Source of the DNA: Vibrio sp. LaRot3
GTDB lineage: Bacteria; Pseudomonadota; Gammaproteobacteria; Enterobacterales; Vibrionaceae
Direction: 5' to 3'
Assembly (NCBI RefSeq): GCF_027587025.1
Contig: NZ_JAPPTI010000003.1
Span: 62,001-126,000 of the forward strand
Length of the DNA: 64,000 nucleotides
Under the pieces are notes generated by a model that was not told where the DNA came from, did not search any database, and worked only from the letters and a program-made list of their open reading frames with translations. The position numbers were made by a program, and so were the translations under genes. Positions 27,910-39,633 of the stretch are shown in pieces (within the stretch, counting starts at the first letter, position 1; each line of letters starts with the position of its first letter).

Positions 27910-27934
27910 CCCTGCCGTTTCGGCGGGGTTTTTT
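27910..27934 (+). terminator. Rho-independent terminator after rpmA
   Basis: CCCTGCCG/CGGCGGGG (one T-G pair) with a TTT loop is followed by TTTTTT, 25 bases past the rpmA stop. Confidence 0.92.
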
Positions 27935-28133
27935 ATTTATAGCAACCTAGCTTTTGGTTAGGAGTTGATATAAAGACACTTTGGATAGAGTCTCCTTATA
28001 TACATTCCTTAGTGGCAGAGATCGAAGATCAAGGTGATCGATCTGGATGTGGAATCTGCTAGAATTTATATCATTGTCAATTGAGTCTATATGACTTTGT
28101 ACGTGGTATTACAACGCACAAAATGCGGAGTGA

Positions 28134-29309
<1,176 letters not shown>

Positions 29310-29323
29310 TCGAGTTTACTAAT

Positions 29324-29352
29324 AAAAACCGCAATTTATTTGCGGTTTTTTT
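29324..29352 (+). terminator. Rho-independent terminator after obgE
   Basis: An 11-bp stem AAAAACCGCAA/TTGCGGTTTTT with a 5-base loop continues into further T, 14 bases past the obgE stop. Confidence 0.93.
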
Positions 29353-29480
29353 ACGTTTAAATCAAAGTCGCTTGGTGAATTTTCCCGCACAATAGTGTGT
29401 TTGTTCTAATAAATGATGTCGTTATTATTGTTTCTCCCTAGTTTGGGAAGTTGTTGTATAAATGGAGTTAAGAGCCAATC

Positions 29481-30245
29481 ATGGATTCTAAGCAGAGAGC
29501 GGTTTCTCGCTTAATCGCTCAGGCAGGGCAAATGTTGCTAGCTCACGGTGCAGAAAGCACCTTAGTGGGAAACATCATGCAGCGTATTGGCCTTGCATGT
29601 GGTATGGACGAAGTGGAAGTATCTTTGTCTGCCAGTTCTCTTGTTGTAACCACTGTTCATCATGGTCACTGTATTACTACCGCCCGACGATGTGCTGACC
29701 GTGGCATTAACATGCGGGTTATCACTCAGGTCCAACGTATTTGCATCATGCTAGAGCGTGGGATCATTGATGACTATCTTGCTCAGCATAAGCTTAATCA
29801 AATCAGTCCGAAGCGTTACAACCGATGGTTAGTAGTCGTGATGATTGGTTTGTCATGTGCGGCATTCAGCCGTCTCGCTGGCGGTGATTGGACGGTCTTT
29901 GCTATGACGTTTTTAGCGTCTTCTGTTGGGATGATTGTTCGTCAAGAAATCGGCCATCGACATTTCAATCCACTGGTCAACTTTGCCGTGACGGCTTTTG
30001 TTACTACCGCTATCTCGGTTCAAGCTGTGGTTTACGAGTTTGGTAACTTACCATCTGTGGTGATGGCATCGTCGGTATTGATGTTGGTACCGGGTGTGCC
30101 ATTGATAAACTCCGTCGCAGATATGTTGAAAGGCTACATCAACATGGGGATTGCACGCTTTGTTATGGCAAGCTTGCTGACTTTGGCAACCTGTTTAGGC
30201 ATTGTCGCAGCGATGACGGTATTAGGTACATGGGGGTGGGTATGA
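29481..30245 (+). CDS. ThrE-family threonine/serine exporter, large subunit (YjjP-like)
   Basis: A 254-residue membrane protein. The cytoplasmic N-terminal domain (1-110) contains LLAHGAESTLVGNIMQRI, the conserved start of the ThrE family. About five membrane helices follow (113-250), with the pattern LVPGVPLINSVADMLKGY near 208-225. In the two-gene form the second half is supplied by the next gene (YjjB-like), which overlaps by 16 bases. In E. coli the YjjP/YjjB pair exports succinate under anaerobic conditions, so the substrate here could be an amino acid or a dicarboxylate. Confidence 0.88.
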   Translation: MDSKQRAVSRLIAQAGQMLLAHGAESTLVGNIMQRIGLACGMDEVEVSLSASSLVVTTVHHGHCITTARRCADRGINMRVITQVQRICIMLERGIIDDYLAQHKLNQISPKRYNRWLVVVMIGLSCAAFSRLAGGDWTVFAMTFLASSVGMIVRQEIGHRHFNPLVNFAVTAFVTTAISVQAVVYEFGNLPSVVMASSVLMLVPGVPLINSVADMLKGYINMGIARFVMASLLTLATCLGIVAAMTVLGTWGWV

Positions 30246-30715
30246 TCACAATGGATCTTATGCTCGGTTTGCTAAACGATATGTTCTTCGCGGCGATCCC
30301 TGCGGTCGGTTTTGCATTGGTATTTAATGTGCCACAGAAAGCGTTAATGTATTGTGCGATAGGTGGAGCGATAGGCCATGGCTCTCGTTATCTAATGATG
30401 CATTTTGGTATCCCTATCGAGTGGGCAACCTTTTTCGCAGCGACACTCGTCGGTATGATAGGTGTTCATTGGTCACATAAGTTCTTTGCTCACCCAAAGG
30501 TGTTTACCGTGGCTTCATTGATCCCTATGGTACCTGGGGTATTCGCGTTCAAAGCTATGATTGCTTTAGTCGAACTAAATCATAAAGGCTTTAGCCCAGA
30601 GTTGTTTGCAATGCTCACCACTAATTTTCTAAAAGCGATGTTTATCATTGCGGGCTTAGCGGTTGGTCTTGCTATGCCGGGTCTGTTAATTTATCGTCGT
30701 CGACCTATTGTTTAA
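30230..30715 (+). CDS. ThrE-family exporter, small subunit (YjjB-like)
   Basis: A 161-residue protein with about five transmembrane helices and almost no soluble part. It carries the ThrE C-terminal pattern SLIPMVPGVFAFKAM near 103-117. The start overlaps the preceding gene by 16 bases, and several ATG codons are possible (MGVGMITMDLML); the shorter MDLMLGLL start would suit E. coli YjjB better. It forms the partner half of the exporter. folA starts 11 bases later and may be co-transcribed. Confidence 0.87.
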   Translation: MGVGMITMDLMLGLLNDMFFAAIPAVGFALVFNVPQKALMYCAIGGAIGHGSRYLMMHFGIPIEWATFFAATLVGMIGVHWSHKFFAHPKVFTVASLIPMVPGVFAFKAMIALVELNHKGFSPELFAMLTTNFLKAMFIIAGLAVGLAMPGLLIYRRRPIV

Positions 30716-30726
30716 GAGGTTTTTGA

Positions 30727-31206
30727 ATGATCATCAGTATGATTGCCGCGATGGCAAACGATCGAGTTATTGGCAAAGACAATCAAATGCCATGGCATCT
30801 ACCAGCGGATTTTGCTTGGTTTAAACGTTGCACGATGGGCAAACCCGTTATTATGGGGCGCAAGACTTATGAGTCGATTGGCCGCCCACTGCCGGGACGA
30901 ACCAACATTGTCATCAGTCGTGATAGTCAGCTTGAAATCGAAGGGGTAGTTACTGTGACCTCTATAGAGGAAGCATTACAAGCAGCCGGAGACGTTGAGG
31001 AAGCAATGATCATCGGTGGCGGTGCAATATATGCTGCCTGCTTGCCGCTTGCGAATAAGCTTTACGTTACCCACATTGATGCCAAGATCGAAGGTGACAC
31101 TCAGTTCCCTGCATGGGGAGTAGAGTTTGTTGAAAGCTACTCAGAAGCGTTTATTGCTGATGAAAAGAACGCATACAACATGCGTTTTGTGGTGTTAGAG
31201 AAGTAA
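30727..31206 (+). CDS. folA: Dihydrofolate reductase
   Basis: NADPH-dependent reduction of dihydrofolate, target of trimethoprim. It has 159 residues, equal to E. coli FolA. The pattern IAAMANDRVIGKDNQMPWHLPAD holds the Met20-loop region and the substrate Asp. GRKTYESIGRPLPGR and MIIGGGAIY (cofactor site) are clear. AGAGG lies nine bases before the ATG. It converges with apaH, with a bidirectional terminator between. Confidence 0.98.
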   Translation: MIISMIAAMANDRVIGKDNQMPWHLPADFAWFKRCTMGKPVIMGRKTYESIGRPLPGRTNIVISRDSQLEIEGVVTVTSIEEALQAAGDVEEAMIIGGGAIYAACLPLANKLYVTHIDAKIEGDTQFPAWGVEFVESYSEAFIADEKNAYNMRFVVLEK

Positions 31207-31229
31207 GCTGTTAAACGGTTAAAATTAAG

Positions 31230-31255
31230 AAAGGAGAGCGTCGCTCTCCTTTTTG
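31230..31255. terminator. Bidirectional terminator between folA and apaH
   Basis: AAAGGAGAGC/GCTCTCCTTT, a perfect 10-bp stem with a GTC loop, has A-rich left and T-rich right flanks. Confidence 0.92.
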
Positions 31256-31279
31256 TTATTTGTCGATACATTGTTAAGA

Positions 31280-32083
31280 TTAAAGTGCAGGTTGAGTGAA
31301 GTATTGTTTATCTTCCCAACGCAGCATGGTAAGCGAACCACCCCACACACAGCCTGTATCTAAACCAATTTCTTTTTCTGTGAACAGACCTTCCAATGCT
31401 GCCCAATGGCCAAAGATAACGGGCTTTTCTATCGCCTTGCGTGAATCAAGTTTGAACCAAGGAATCAAAGAACCGTCGGTCACTTCTTGTGGTGGTAATT
31501 TACTGTCCATATCGAGACGAGCATCAGGGTAACAAAAACGCATACGGGTAAATGCATTGATGATATAGCGAAATCGATCAATGCCTTGCAGATTGTCGTT
31601 CCAAAGATCCGGCAGGTTGCAGTACATGTTTTCTATCAGCCATGTCCATTGGTCACTTTGTAATACCAGTTCAACTTCACGAGCGGCTGCTCGTGCTGTT
31701 GTTAAATCCCATTGCGGAGAGATGCCTGCATGGCACATAGCGAACTCAGGGTGTTCAAGCAATAATGGCTGTTTGCGTAGCCATTCCAATAATTCTAGCT
31801 TGTCGTCGGCTTCAAAAATCGGCGCGGTTTTGTCTTTCTCTTTTACTCGATGAATCCCAAGAGACACCGCCAGTAAATGAAGGTCATGATTGCCTAAAAC
31901 GACTTTACCACTATCGCCCAATTCTTTCATAAAGCGCAAAGTTTCAAGCGATTTAGGGCCTCTCGCAACGAGATCTCCGGCAATCCAAAGTTGATCTTTG
32001 CTTGGGTTAAATTGGACTTGTTCGAGTAAGTGCTGCAATTCGTCGAAGCAGCCTTGAATATCTCCGACAATGTAGGTCGACAC
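31280..32083 (-). CDS. apaH: Bis(5'-nucleosyl)-tetraphosphatase ApaH
   Basis: Symmetrical Ap4A hydrolase, also active in RNA decapping of Np4-capped transcripts in E. coli. In its 267 residues the metallophosphatase motifs are GDIQGC (7-12), AGDLVARGP (about 35-43) and GNHDLHL (about 64-70). It is the last gene of the minus-strand lptD-surA-pdxA-rsmA-apaG-apaH run, 23 bases after apaG. Confidence 0.97.
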   Translation of the reverse strand: MSTYIVGDIQGCFDELQHLLEQVQFNPSKDQLWIAGDLVARGPKSLETLRFMKELGDSGKVVLGNHDLHLLAVSLGIHRVKEKDKTAPIFEADDKLELLEWLRKQPLLLEHPEFAMCHAGISPQWDLTTARAAAREVELVLQSDQWTWLIENMYCNLPDLWNDNLQGIDRFRYIINAFTRMRFCYPDARLDMDSKLPPQEVTDGSLIPWFKLDSRKAIEKPVIFGHWAALEGLFTEKEIGLDTGCVWGGSLTMLRWEDKQYFTQPAL

Positions 32084-32106
32084 GTTATTTACCTTAAAAA
32101 ATCGAA

Positions 32107-32487
32107 TTAATTGAGTACGTTGGGTATGGCCAACCGGAATGGTTCAATTTCAGCTGCAAACTCTTTGCCTTTTTCATCGAGCATAATGTACTGACCTTGC
32201 ATCACACCAACAGGCGTTTCAATCGCAGTGCCACTGGTATAGGTGTATTCATCCTTTGCTGCAATAAAGGGTTGCTGTCCCACGACACCTTCACCTTCCA
32301 CACTCATCTGTTTACCGTTAGCATCAGTAATCAGCCATCGACGGCTGATAAGTTGAACCGTTTGAGTGCTTAAATTTTTGATGGTGATGATGTAGGCAAA
32401 GATATAGCGCTTGCTATCAGGCTCTGATTGCTCGGGAATGTATTTGGTATGGACTTGGACTTTAATACAAGGCTGAGAAACATCCAT
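32107..32487 (-). CDS. apaG: ApaG protein
   Basis: A 126-residue single-domain beta-sandwich protein. The family marks are [14 protein letters not shown] (about 27-40), [11 protein letters not shown] (about 49-59) and the block [15 protein letters not shown] (about 92-106). It probably binds a small molecule or protein; no enzymatic activity is established. It sits between rsmA and apaH, as in E. coli. Confidence 0.96.
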   Translation of the reverse strand: MDVSQPCIKVQVHTKYIPEQSEPDSKRYIFAYIITIKNLSTQTVQLISRRWLITDANGKQMSVEGEGVVGQQPFIAAKDEYTYTSGTAIETPVGVMQGQYIMLDEKGKEFAAEIEPFRLAIPNVLN

Positions 32488-32515
32488 GCGGCCTCCTCGT
32501 ACTTCATTTAGTCAA

Positions 32516-32535
32516 AAGGGCGCTGATGCGCCCTT
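32516..32535 (-). terminator. Terminator-like hairpin after rsmA
   Basis: A perfect 8-bp stem AAGGGCGC/GCGCCCTT with a 4-base loop is followed on the minus strand by TTG, between rsmA and apaG. It probably reduces expression of apaG-apaH relative to upstream genes. Confidence 0.75.
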
Positions 32536-32545
32536 AGAGTTAGCT

Positions 32546-33361
32546 TTATTGCTGCTGTGCGTGATTCGCATCTAGCCAGTTAGCCATTGCAACGAATTGC
32601 TCTAAGGTAAGGTTCTCAGGGCGCATCGATGGGTTAATGCCTAGCGCTTCTAACTGCTCCAAGCTCAAAAGTGACTTGTAACAGTTACGTACGGTTTTAC
32701 GACGTTGGTTGAAACCCTCGCGACATACGCGGTCTAGCCATTTTAGGCTAGTTGCTGGGTGTGGTAGCACATCGTAAGGCACTAAACGTACCACTGCTGA
32801 ATCGACCTTCGGTGGCGGAACGAATGCAGTTGGTGGTACTTCTAAAACAGGAACTACTTTACAGTAGTATTGCGCCATCACTGTTAGACGGCCATAAGCT
32901 TTACTGCCCGGGCCTGCTGCTAAACGGTTAACCACTTCTTTTTGTAGCATAAAGTGCATGTCTTGAATGTCTTTATGAAACTCAAAAAGATGGAACATCA
33001 ATGGCGTAGAGATGTTGTATGGTAGGTTGCCGAAGATACGCAGCGGGTTGTTTTCTTTTACAAGCTGCGTGAAGTCGAAGCGCATCGCATCGCCTTCATG
33101 AATCGTCAATTTGTCAGCCAGTTCAGGGTGGTTACGTAGACGCTCTGCAAGATCTCGGTCAAGTTCAATAACAGTAAACTTATCGACTTCACGACCTACT
33201 GGCTCTGTAATTGCGCCAAGGCCAGGACCAATCTCAACCAGGTTTTGACCAGGCCTAGGGTTGATGGCAGATACGATACCATCAATGATATAAGGATCGT
33301 TTAGGAAGTTTTGACCAAAACGTTTACGCGCTTTGTGCCCTAAGTGGACATCATTTCTCAT
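32546..33361 (-). CDS. rsmA: 16S rRNA dimethyladenosine methyltransferase RsmA (KsgA)
   Basis: Dimethylates A1518 and A1519 of 16S rRNA, a late 30S maturation checkpoint. In its 271 residues the SAM-binding motif is [13 protein letters not shown] (about 42-54), and the catalytic NLPYNIS motif is near 114-120. The N-terminal [13 protein letters not shown] is typical. The start codon overlaps the pdxA stop by four bases (ATGA), indicating translational coupling. Confidence 0.98.
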   Translation of the reverse strand: MRNDVHLGHKARKRFGQNFLNDPYIIDGIVSAINPRPGQNLVEIGPGLGAITEPVGREVDKFTVIELDRDLAERLRNHPELADKLTIHEGDAMRFDFTQLVKENNPLRIFGNLPYNISTPLMFHLFEFHKDIQDMHFMLQKEVVNRLAAGPGSKAYGRLTVMAQYYCKVVPVLEVPPTAFVPPPKVDSAVVRLVPYDVLPHPATSLKWLDRVCREGFNQRRKTVRNCYKSLLSLEQLEALGINPSMRPENLTLEQFVAMANWLDANHAQQQ

Positions 33362-34347
33362 TGTTTTTTCTCTACTAAATCTATTGCATGCGTCAGCGCT
33401 GTTCGGAAGCTCCCTGTATCCGCTTGCCCCGTCCCTGCAAGTTCTAATGCTGTACCGTGATCGACTGATGTTCTAATAAAGGGTAGACCAAGAGTAATAT
33501 TTACTGAACGTCCAAAGCCTTTATATTTCAGAACAGGCAGAACTTGATCGTGGTACATGCCTAAGACTGCATCGGCATCGTTTAAATACTTTTCATTAAA
33601 GATGGTATCTGCTGGAAGCGGACCAATAAGGTTGTAGCCTTTTTGATCTTTTATCTTGTTCAATGTCGGCGTGATAGTGTCAATTTCTTCTCGCCCTAAA
33701 CAGCCATCTTCCCCTGCATGAGGATTAAGCCCGCAAACATAGATGTTTGGGCGACTAATAGCAAATTTTTCTACTAAGTCGGTATGCAGAATATCGATGA
33801 TTTTTTCTAAACGTTCTTCCGTCACCGCTTTTGAAACGTAAGCAAGAGGAATATGAGTCGTCACTAAAGCAACACGAAGCCCTTCGGTAGCCAACATCAT
33901 CACTACTAAAGGCGTATTGGATTTCTCGGCAAAAAACTCAGTATGTCCACTGAATGCCACTCCCGCTCGGTTGATTACCCCTTTGTGGACTGGGCCTGTC
34001 ACGATGGCGTCAAACTCACCATTCATACAACCTTGGGCCGCACGTTCAAGAGTTTGCAATACATAATGGCCGTTGGCTTCATTGAGCTCACCGGCCACAG
34101 TTGGAGTATGTAAATCGACATGATCGACAATCAGAGAGCCTGCTTGCTGCGCAGCGGCTTTTGCCTCGGCTTGGTAATCATGAAGCTCAACATCAATGCC
34201 GAGCAGTTTTGCTCGCTCGGCTAGCATTGTTTTGTCTGCACACACCACAATTTGATGGTCCCAGCTTTGAGTGGATAAAGCTAAAACAAGATTTGGGCCT
34301 ATGCCCGCAGGTTCCCCCGCGGTGACAACAATACGTTTAATTGACAT
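33358..34347 (-). CDS. pdxA: 4-hydroxythreonine-4-phosphate dehydrogenase
   Basis: NAD-dependent enzyme of the DXP-dependent pyridoxal phosphate pathway. In its 329 residues the start [14 protein letters not shown] (about 9-22) is the family hallmark. Metal-binding histidines are visible in [10 protein letters not shown] (about 134-143), [13 protein letters not shown] and [14 protein letters not shown] (about 270). It overlaps the end of surA by 11 bases and couples to rsmA. Confidence 0.97.
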   Translation of the reverse strand: MSIKRIVVTAGEPAGIGPNLVLALSTQSWDHQIVVCADKTMLAERAKLLGIDVELHDYQAEAKAAAQQAGSLIVDHVDLHTPTVAGELNEANGHYVLQTLERAAQGCMNGEFDAIVTGPVHKGVINRAGVAFSGHTEFFAEKSNTPLVVMMLATEGLRVALVTTHIPLAYVSKAVTEERLEKIIDILHTDLVEKFAISRPNIYVCGLNPHAGEDGCLGREEIDTITPTLNKIKDQKGYNLIGPLPADTIFNEKYLNDADAVLGMYHDQVLPVLKYKGFGRSVNITLGLPFIRTSVDHGTALELAGTGQADTGSFRTALTHAIDLVEKKQ

Positions 34348-35632
34348 TGCGCTCGTCTCCTACCATTTCAATAAAGGCACTCGCGCGGATTTCTTGTAGC
34401 CACGCATTGGCTTCTTCATTGAACTTACGGTTAAACAAAATACGGTATGCTTTGTTCTTTAATGCAGAGTCAGTACGGTCAACTTCACGACGGTCTAGCA
34501 CTTCAACAATATGCCAACCATGAACGGTTTGGAATGGTGCACTGATTTGGCCTACAGGCAGAGTATCAACTTGATGTTTGAACTCAGGCACGTAGAGATC
34601 CGAGGTTTGGTAACCTAACTCACCATCTTTCGCAGCAGAGCCTGGGTCTTGGCTGTATTGTTGAGCCATATCACCAAAGGTAGCTTCGCCGGCATTGATT
34701 TGAGCAACAATGCTCTTAAGTTGCTTCTGAACGCCTTCATCGCTAAGGATAACGGTCGGTTTAATTAAGATGTGGCGCGCGTTGATTTCTGTTACAGCAA
34801 CAGTTTCTAGGCCTTTAACATCTTCAATTTTTAGAATGTGGAAACCCACACCACTGCGGAATGGACCAATGATGCTGCCTTTGTTTTGCAGTTTGATTTG
34901 ATCAGCGAAGATCGTTGGCATCTCTTCTTTACGCATCCATCCCCAATCACCACCTTCAAGTGCTTTAGGACCTTTTGAGTATGAGTAAGCCAAGGTGCTA
35001 AAGTCTGCCCCATCGTTTAGCTTTTCGACGAGATCGTTGGCAAGTGCTTCTGCTTCTGATTTGTCTTCACCATCGTTTACACGCAATTGAATGTGACCAA
35101 TTTTGTATTGAACGGTAGCACTGGTTTCTTGGGCTAGCGCATCGGCGAGGTTTTCAACTTCAGCGGGTAGAATGTTGATACGGCGACGAACCAACGCGTT
35201 ACGCGCTTCATTTGCTGCGATCTCTTTGCGAATTTGATTGCGGAATTCGCTGTAGCTGATGCCTTCTTCGCTAATTGACGCAATCATCTGATCTACAGTT
35301 TGGTTGTTGTTCTTGGCGATATCTTCGATAGCTGAATTGACTCGGCTGTCATCAACACGTACACCAATACGCTCGGCTTCTTGTTGCTGAATGGCTTCAA
35401 CAATAAGTTTCTCGGTCACTTGTTCAAGTAGCACATCATCACTTGGTAGTGCTTGACCGCTTTTTTTCGCATTAGCACGAAGTGTTTTTAGTGCAGTATC
35501 GATGTCACTTTGTAGTACAACGCCTTCGTTAACGATGACGGCCACTTTATCCATTTCAATCACTTGAGCATTCGCAGCACCAAAGTGGCAAGCGGCTACT
35601 AGGGTCAGTAGCGCGTGTTTCCAAATTTTCAT
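34337..35632 (-). CDS. surA: Periplasmic chaperone and peptidyl-prolyl isomerase SurA
   Basis: Main chaperone delivering unfolded outer-membrane proteins, including LptD, to the BAM complex. In its 431 residues a signal peptide is seen at 1-22 (cleavage after ANA). The N-terminal chaperone domain spans about 23-170, and two parvulin domains follow (about 172-273 with [13 protein letters not shown], and about 283-382 with [16 protein letters not shown]). A short C-terminal helix completes the chaperone core. The lptD-surA pairing, 51 bases apart, links chaperone and client in one operon. Confidence 0.97.
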   Translation of the reverse strand: MKIWKHALLTLVAACHFGAANAQVIEMDKVAVIVNEGVVLQSDIDTALKTLRANAKKSGQALPSDDVLLEQVTEKLIVEAIQQQEAERIGVRVDDSRVNSAIEDIAKNNNQTVDQMIASISEEGISYSEFRNQIRKEIAANEARNALVRRRINILPAEVENLADALAQETSATVQYKIGHIQLRVNDGEDKSEAEALANDLVEKLNDGADFSTLAYSYSKGPKALEGGDWGWMRKEEMPTIFADQIKLQNKGSIIGPFRSGVGFHILKIEDVKGLETVAVTEINARHILIKPTVILSDEGVQKQLKSIVAQINAGEATFGDMAQQYSQDPGSAAKDGELGYQTSDLYVPEFKHQVDTLPVGQISAPFQTVHGWHIVEVLDRREVDRTDSALKNKAYRILFNRKFNEEANAWLQEIRASAFIEMVGDERNVN

Positions 35633-35683
35633 TTAAAACCCTATAGACGTTAATGCCAGCTCACGTTTGAGCCAGCGTAATAA

Positions 35684-38038
35684 TTAGTTGTTTAAGAAGA
35701 ATGGGCGGCCGTAGCCAAGCGAGTTGCCCGCTCCTGTAAGGCCAGCAACCGCTGAACTTGAACCGATAGCTGTGCCAAAACCGGTTACACCAAAGTTGAC
35801 ACTAAAGTTATTCTCGTAGACGGGCTCTGCAATTTCACTATTAATAAAGTCACCGTTCCAACGTCTTAGTTGGTTGCTGTAGGTAAAACCGATATACCAG
35901 CAATCATCGCGGTAATTCAGTTGAGCTAGCCACTCTAATGCTTCATCCGTTGTGAGATCGTAGAAGTATTGAGCACTTGCGTTCCACTTTGAAGATAACT
36001 GGTAAGCGCCTATTATACCAGCTTGCGATATACCATCACGGGTGATGGAGTCAATATCAAAATCAACAGTTTCTTCGATGTATTCTTTGGTTACGTAACG
36101 GTAGTTACCTTGAATGTAGCCATCTGCAAAACGGTACTCAAGCGTACTATTACCTAACTGCAGTTCACTTGAGTCAATGTCATATTGAAGACCGCCATGG
36201 TAGAACAGGTAATCGTTGTAGTTGAAATCCATCTCAACAGCCCAAGCTGAGTAGTTGGTTTTCTCTTGATCCGCATTGATCGAGGTATTGTTCTTGGTAT
36301 CTTTATCTAAGTAGAAAATTTGACCGAACGAGATATTCAAGCGTTCTTTATATTGATCGTCAAAGAAGCGAGTTGAAGCGCCGTAGCTAAATTGATTCGC
36401 TGCGGCAATCCGATCAACCCCACTGAATTTACGGCTACGGAATAGCCCGTAGTAATCCGTTTGTAGTAGGGTGGTATCGTAGAGATAAATCTCACTTTGG
36501 TCTTCTTTTGGTACGTACAGGTATTGAACTTGTGGTTCAAGAGTCTGTGTATAGCCGCCAAATACATAAGCATCGCGCTCTAACACAATACCTGCGTGAG
36601 AGCGAAATTCTGGGATAATGCGAGAGGTGGTTTCTTTCAAGTTATAGCCATCATATTGGCTGTCACTCAAGTTGATACCATCAAGGTCTTGTTGGTAATA
36701 GGTCGCTAATAGACGAGCTTCGGTTGTCCAGCTCCCCCAAGTTGTACCAATTGGGATAGTGAGACCCGGTTCGATATGTGCTCGTGTTGCAGATGGCTTA
36801 CTGCCATCATCAGTGTCAAAGCGCGAGACGTGGCTGATCACATCAAAATCTAAGAAGCGCATCAGCTCTGGAGCGTAAAAGTTAAACTTGAGCTGAGGTA
36901 AGATTCGATACGGTAAATTGCCGTTTTCCGTCAATACTTGGAAATCTCGCGTTAGAATGGAAGCATCCCACATAGCTGAACGATAGGTCACTTCAGCTTC
37001 TTGAATGAGCTGTCCATCTTCGCGGCTACCGATACTAGAGTCTACATCGGAGAAGTAGTTAATATCGCTAACTTTTGAGTAGTCAACGTTTAGTTTCCAC
37101 GCTTGATTGAAAATGCCGCTATGGGTGTATTGGAAACCCCAGCGATCACCTTGTTCTGGGTACTTTTTATCTTCGTTTAAATACTCGGCTTCGATTTGTC
37201 CGCTACCAAAATCGGTTAAATAACGGAATTTATTATCGAGTTGAGTACCTCGCTGCTCCATGTATTTGACTGTGGTTAGCAAGTCATAGTTTGGTGCTAT
37301 GTTCCAATACACAGGAACTTCGAATTCAAGACCATCACTAGAGCCGTAAGAAATCGTTGGGTAAAGAAAACCTGTCTTACGAGTGTCGCCAATTGGCACT
37401 TTTAGGAATGGCAGGTAGAACACTGGTACGCTTTGAATTTCGAAGCGAGGGTTATAGAAAGTCGCCTCTTCTTCATCTTGATCGATTTCGATGCTAGATG
37501 CTTTCATACGCCAAGAGTTATTTCCTTCTGGGCATGAAGTTAGCGAGCCGTCTTCTATCTCATAGATGGCTTTACCTGTTTTAGTCACGTAAACCGCGTC
37601 ACCGCGACCAGGCTCACACAGGAACTGGTATTTTGTGTTCGTTAATTCCAGATGGTCAGTGTTGAGGTTATTCACTGCTTTATCAGAAATAGTTTTAACT
37701 TCGCCATCGCTGAAGGTTACATTACCTTCTGCGACCACAACATTATCCTGCTGGTGCATTGTAACATTGTCTGCAAGTATTCGTTTCTTACCTTGCACCA
37801 CAACTACATTACCACTGTAAGTGGCTTTGTTACCGTTCACCGCTTGAAGGCTGTCGGCTTCAACATTGATGGGTTGCTGATTTGGGTTTTCTGCTTCAGG
37901 TTCGTCGATCAAACATTGATCTATAGCGGGCAGTTCCTGCACACTATCGTCTACTATGGCTTCATTAGCTTGAACCTGAGACGCAAATACAGCGGCACTG
38001 ATTGAAGCGGCAAGTAACGTGCGGGGAAAACGTGACAT
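35684..38038 (-). CDS. lptD: LPS-assembly outer membrane protein LptD
   Basis: Inserts LPS into the outer leaflet together with LptE. In its 784 residues a signal peptide is seen at 1-24 (SQVQA). The OstA-like jelly roll (about 55-190, with [22 protein letters not shown] split by short loops) accepts LPS from LptA, and a C-terminal 26-strand barrel follows. Cysteines lie at 42 and near 142 and 168, plus a single one in [10 protein letters not shown] near the C-terminus. This differs slightly from the E. coli pattern with a CC pair, but non-consecutive disulfides remain possible. The last residue is not the usual aromatic (ends FFLNN). Confidence 0.96.
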   Translation of the reverse strand: MSRFPRTLLAASISAAVFASQVQANEAIVDDSVQELPAIDQCLIDEPEAENPNQQPINVEADSLQAVNGNKATYSGNVVVVQGKKRILADNVTMHQQDNVVVAEGNVTFSDGEVKTISDKAVNNLNTDHLELTNTKYQFLCEPGRGDAVYVTKTGKAIYEIEDGSLTSCPEGNNSWRMKASSIEIDQDEEEATFYNPRFEIQSVPVFYLPFLKVPIGDTRKTGFLYPTISYGSSDGLEFEVPVYWNIAPNYDLLTTVKYMEQRGTQLDNKFRYLTDFGSGQIEAEYLNEDKKYPEQGDRWGFQYTHSGIFNQAWKLNVDYSKVSDINYFSDVDSSIGSREDGQLIQEAEVTYRSAMWDASILTRDFQVLTENGNLPYRILPQLKFNFYAPELMRFLDFDVISHVSRFDTDDGSKPSATRAHIEPGLTIPIGTTWGSWTTEARLLATYYQQDLDGINLSDSQYDGYNLKETTSRIIPEFRSHAGIVLERDAYVFGGYTQTLEPQVQYLYVPKEDQSEIYLYDTTLLQTDYYGLFRSRKFSGVDRIAAANQFSYGASTRFFDDQYKERLNISFGQIFYLDKDTKNNTSINADQEKTNYSAWAVEMDFNYNDYLFYHGGLQYDIDSSELQLGNSTLEYRFADGYIQGNYRYVTKEYIEETVDFDIDSITRDGISQAGIIGAYQLSSKWNASAQYFYDLTTDEALEWLAQLNYRDDCWYIGFTYSNQLRRWNGDFINSEIAEPVYENNFSVNFGVTGFGTAIGSSSAVAGLTGAGNSLGYGRPFFLNN

Positions 38039-38185
38039 CGAGTTTTACTATCCTGTTGAACTTGATAAATCCGGTAAATGGACGACCGAATAAAAATAAA
38101 ACGGTCTTTATCATAAAGGAAATTCATTCATCCGGCACTATAAGACCGCGCTACGATGAAAAAATTCAGAGATTGAGAGCACATA

Positions 38186-39037
38186 ATGCATATTTTTGGC
38201 AAAATTCTGGGGACCTTTTTTGGTTTGCTGTTGGGCAACGTACTGGGAGCTGTGATTGGTTTCTTTATTGGACATCAATTTGATAAGGCACGCCGTCTAA
38301 GCCAAGCGGGTTTTCACACATCAGGTTTTAGCGGCCCGAGCCAAGCTGAACGACAAGAAGAGTTCTTTAAAGCGGCATTTGCCGTGATGGGCCATGTAGC
38401 TAAAGCGAAAGGGCAAGTGACGCGTCAGGAAATTGAACTGGCGAGCGCGATGATGGATCGAATGAGTCTTCATGGTCAGCAGCGTCGCTCTGCTCAGGAT
38501 GCATTCCGTGAAGGTAAATCTAGCGATTTTCCACTTACTTCAATTCTTGAGAAAGTTAAAATTTCAACTGGCGGTCGTTTTGACTTATTGCAGTTCTTTC
38601 TTGAGCTACAAATTTCAGCGGCTTTTGCTGATGGTGATATTCACCCGAGTGAGCGTGAAGTACTACATCGAATCGCAGTTGGTCTTGGTTTCTCATCACA
38701 ACAGCTGGAACAACGTTTGCGCATGCAAGAAGCGGCTTTCCGTTTTCAGCAAGGCGGTTTTGGTGGTCAATCGGGCGGTCAGCAACAGTCAGGTAGTTGG
38801 CAGCAACAAGCTTCTCCCGCTAATCAATTGGCCGATGCATACAACGTATTGGGTGTGGGTGAAAACTCAGACAGTAAAACCGTCAAACGCGCTTATCGTA
38901 AATTAATGAATGAGCATCACCCGGATAAATTGATGGCGAAAGGTTTACCGCCTGAGATGATGAACGTAGCGAAAGAAAAATCACAAGAGATTCAAAACGC
39001 TTACGATCTGATCAAGAAAGTGAAAGGCTTTAAATAG
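38186..39037 (+). CDS. djlA: Co-chaperone DjlA
   Basis: Membrane-anchored DnaK co-chaperone of 283 residues. A single N-terminal transmembrane helix rich in glycine (about 6-30) is followed by a TerB-like helical domain (about 60-180) and a Gln/Gly-rich linker (about 192-215). The C-terminal J domain (about 218-283) has the essential HPD in NEHHPDKLM. It is divergent from lptD, as in E. coli; the 147-base gap holds both promoters. Confidence 0.96.
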   Translation: MHIFGKILGTFFGLLLGNVLGAVIGFFIGHQFDKARRLSQAGFHTSGFSGPSQAERQEEFFKAAFAVMGHVAKAKGQVTRQEIELASAMMDRMSLHGQQRRSAQDAFREGKSSDFPLTSILEKVKISTGGRFDLLQFFLELQISAAFADGDIHPSEREVLHRIAVGLGFSSQQLEQRLRMQEAAFRFQQGGFGGQSGGQQQSGSWQQQASPANQLADAYNVLGVGENSDSKTVKRAYRKLMNEHHPDKLMAKGLPPEMMNVAKEKSQEIQNAYDLIKKVKGFK

Positions 39038-39060
39038 CCTTCTCACAAACGCAAAACAAT

Positions 39061-39087
39061 AAAGGCGAGCTTCAGCTCGCCTTTATA
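39061..39087. terminator. Bidirectional terminator between djlA and ridA
   Basis: A perfect 10-bp stem AAAGGCGAGC/GCTCGCCTTT with a TTCA loop lies between convergent genes. T-rich sequence on the plus side and TTATTGTTTT on the minus side follow the stem. Confidence 0.9.
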
Positions 39088-39109
39088 TATTTTACAATGT
39101 GGTTTTCGA

Positions 39110-39499
39110 TTATTTGCGAACCGCAATGGCTTCGATTTCGATACCTACATCTTTTGGTAGGCGTGCTACTTCAACACAAGAGCGTGCTGGGTAGTTTGCT
39201 ACTTTGTGCTCGTCGAAGAATGCACCGTAAACTTCGTTTACCGCAGCAAAGTCGTTTAGGTCTTTGACAAAAACAGTCATTTTCACGATATCAGCAACCG
39301 TTAGGCCTGATGCTTCAACTACCGCTTTTACATTGTCCAGAGATTGGCGTGCTTGCACGGTGATCTCTGCTGATACTTCGCCTGTTACTGGGTTTACAGG
39401 GATTTGGCCAGAAGTAAGAACCATGCTGCCAAGATCAACACCTTGTACGTATGGGCCGATTGCTGCTGGAGCAGATTCTGTATGAAGTACTTTAGTCAT
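39110..39499 (-). CDS. ridA: Reactive intermediate/imine deaminase RidA
   Basis: Hydrolyses reactive enamine/imine intermediates (2-aminoacrylate and relatives) released by PLP enzymes. The start MTKVLHTESAPAAIGPY gives 129 residues; a longer frame with four more residues is possible. The signature near the C-terminus is NYPARSCVEVARLPKDVGIEIEAIA, with the key Arg-Cys pair about 105-106. It follows pyrI on the same strand, the pyrB-pyrI-ridA order also found in E. coli. Confidence 0.96.
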   Translation of the reverse strand: MTKVLHTESAPAAIGPYVQGVDLGSMVLTSGQIPVNPVTGEVSAEITVQARQSLDNVKAVVEASGLTVADIVKMTVFVKDLNDFAAVNEVYGAFFDEHKVANYPARSCVEVARLPKDVGIEIEAIAVRK

Positions 39500-39571
39500 G
39501 GTTATTTCCAATGATGTTACGGAATGAATGGCAAACAGTTTGCCTTCAATCAGCCACTAGGTAAAGCGCTA

Positions 39572-39607
39572 AATACCCCACCAAATAAGCCAGTAAAGTG
39601 AGGTATT
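39572..39607 (-). repeat. Inverted repeat downstream of pyrI
   Basis: AATACC-C-CAC and GTG-A-GGTATT form a 9-bp stem with one mismatch around a 16-base loop, beginning 27 bases after the pyrI stop. It may be a weak terminator or processing site between pyrI and ridA. Confidence 0.4.
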
Positions 39608-39633
39608 ATGCTAGTTGCACAAAGGCTTATAGA

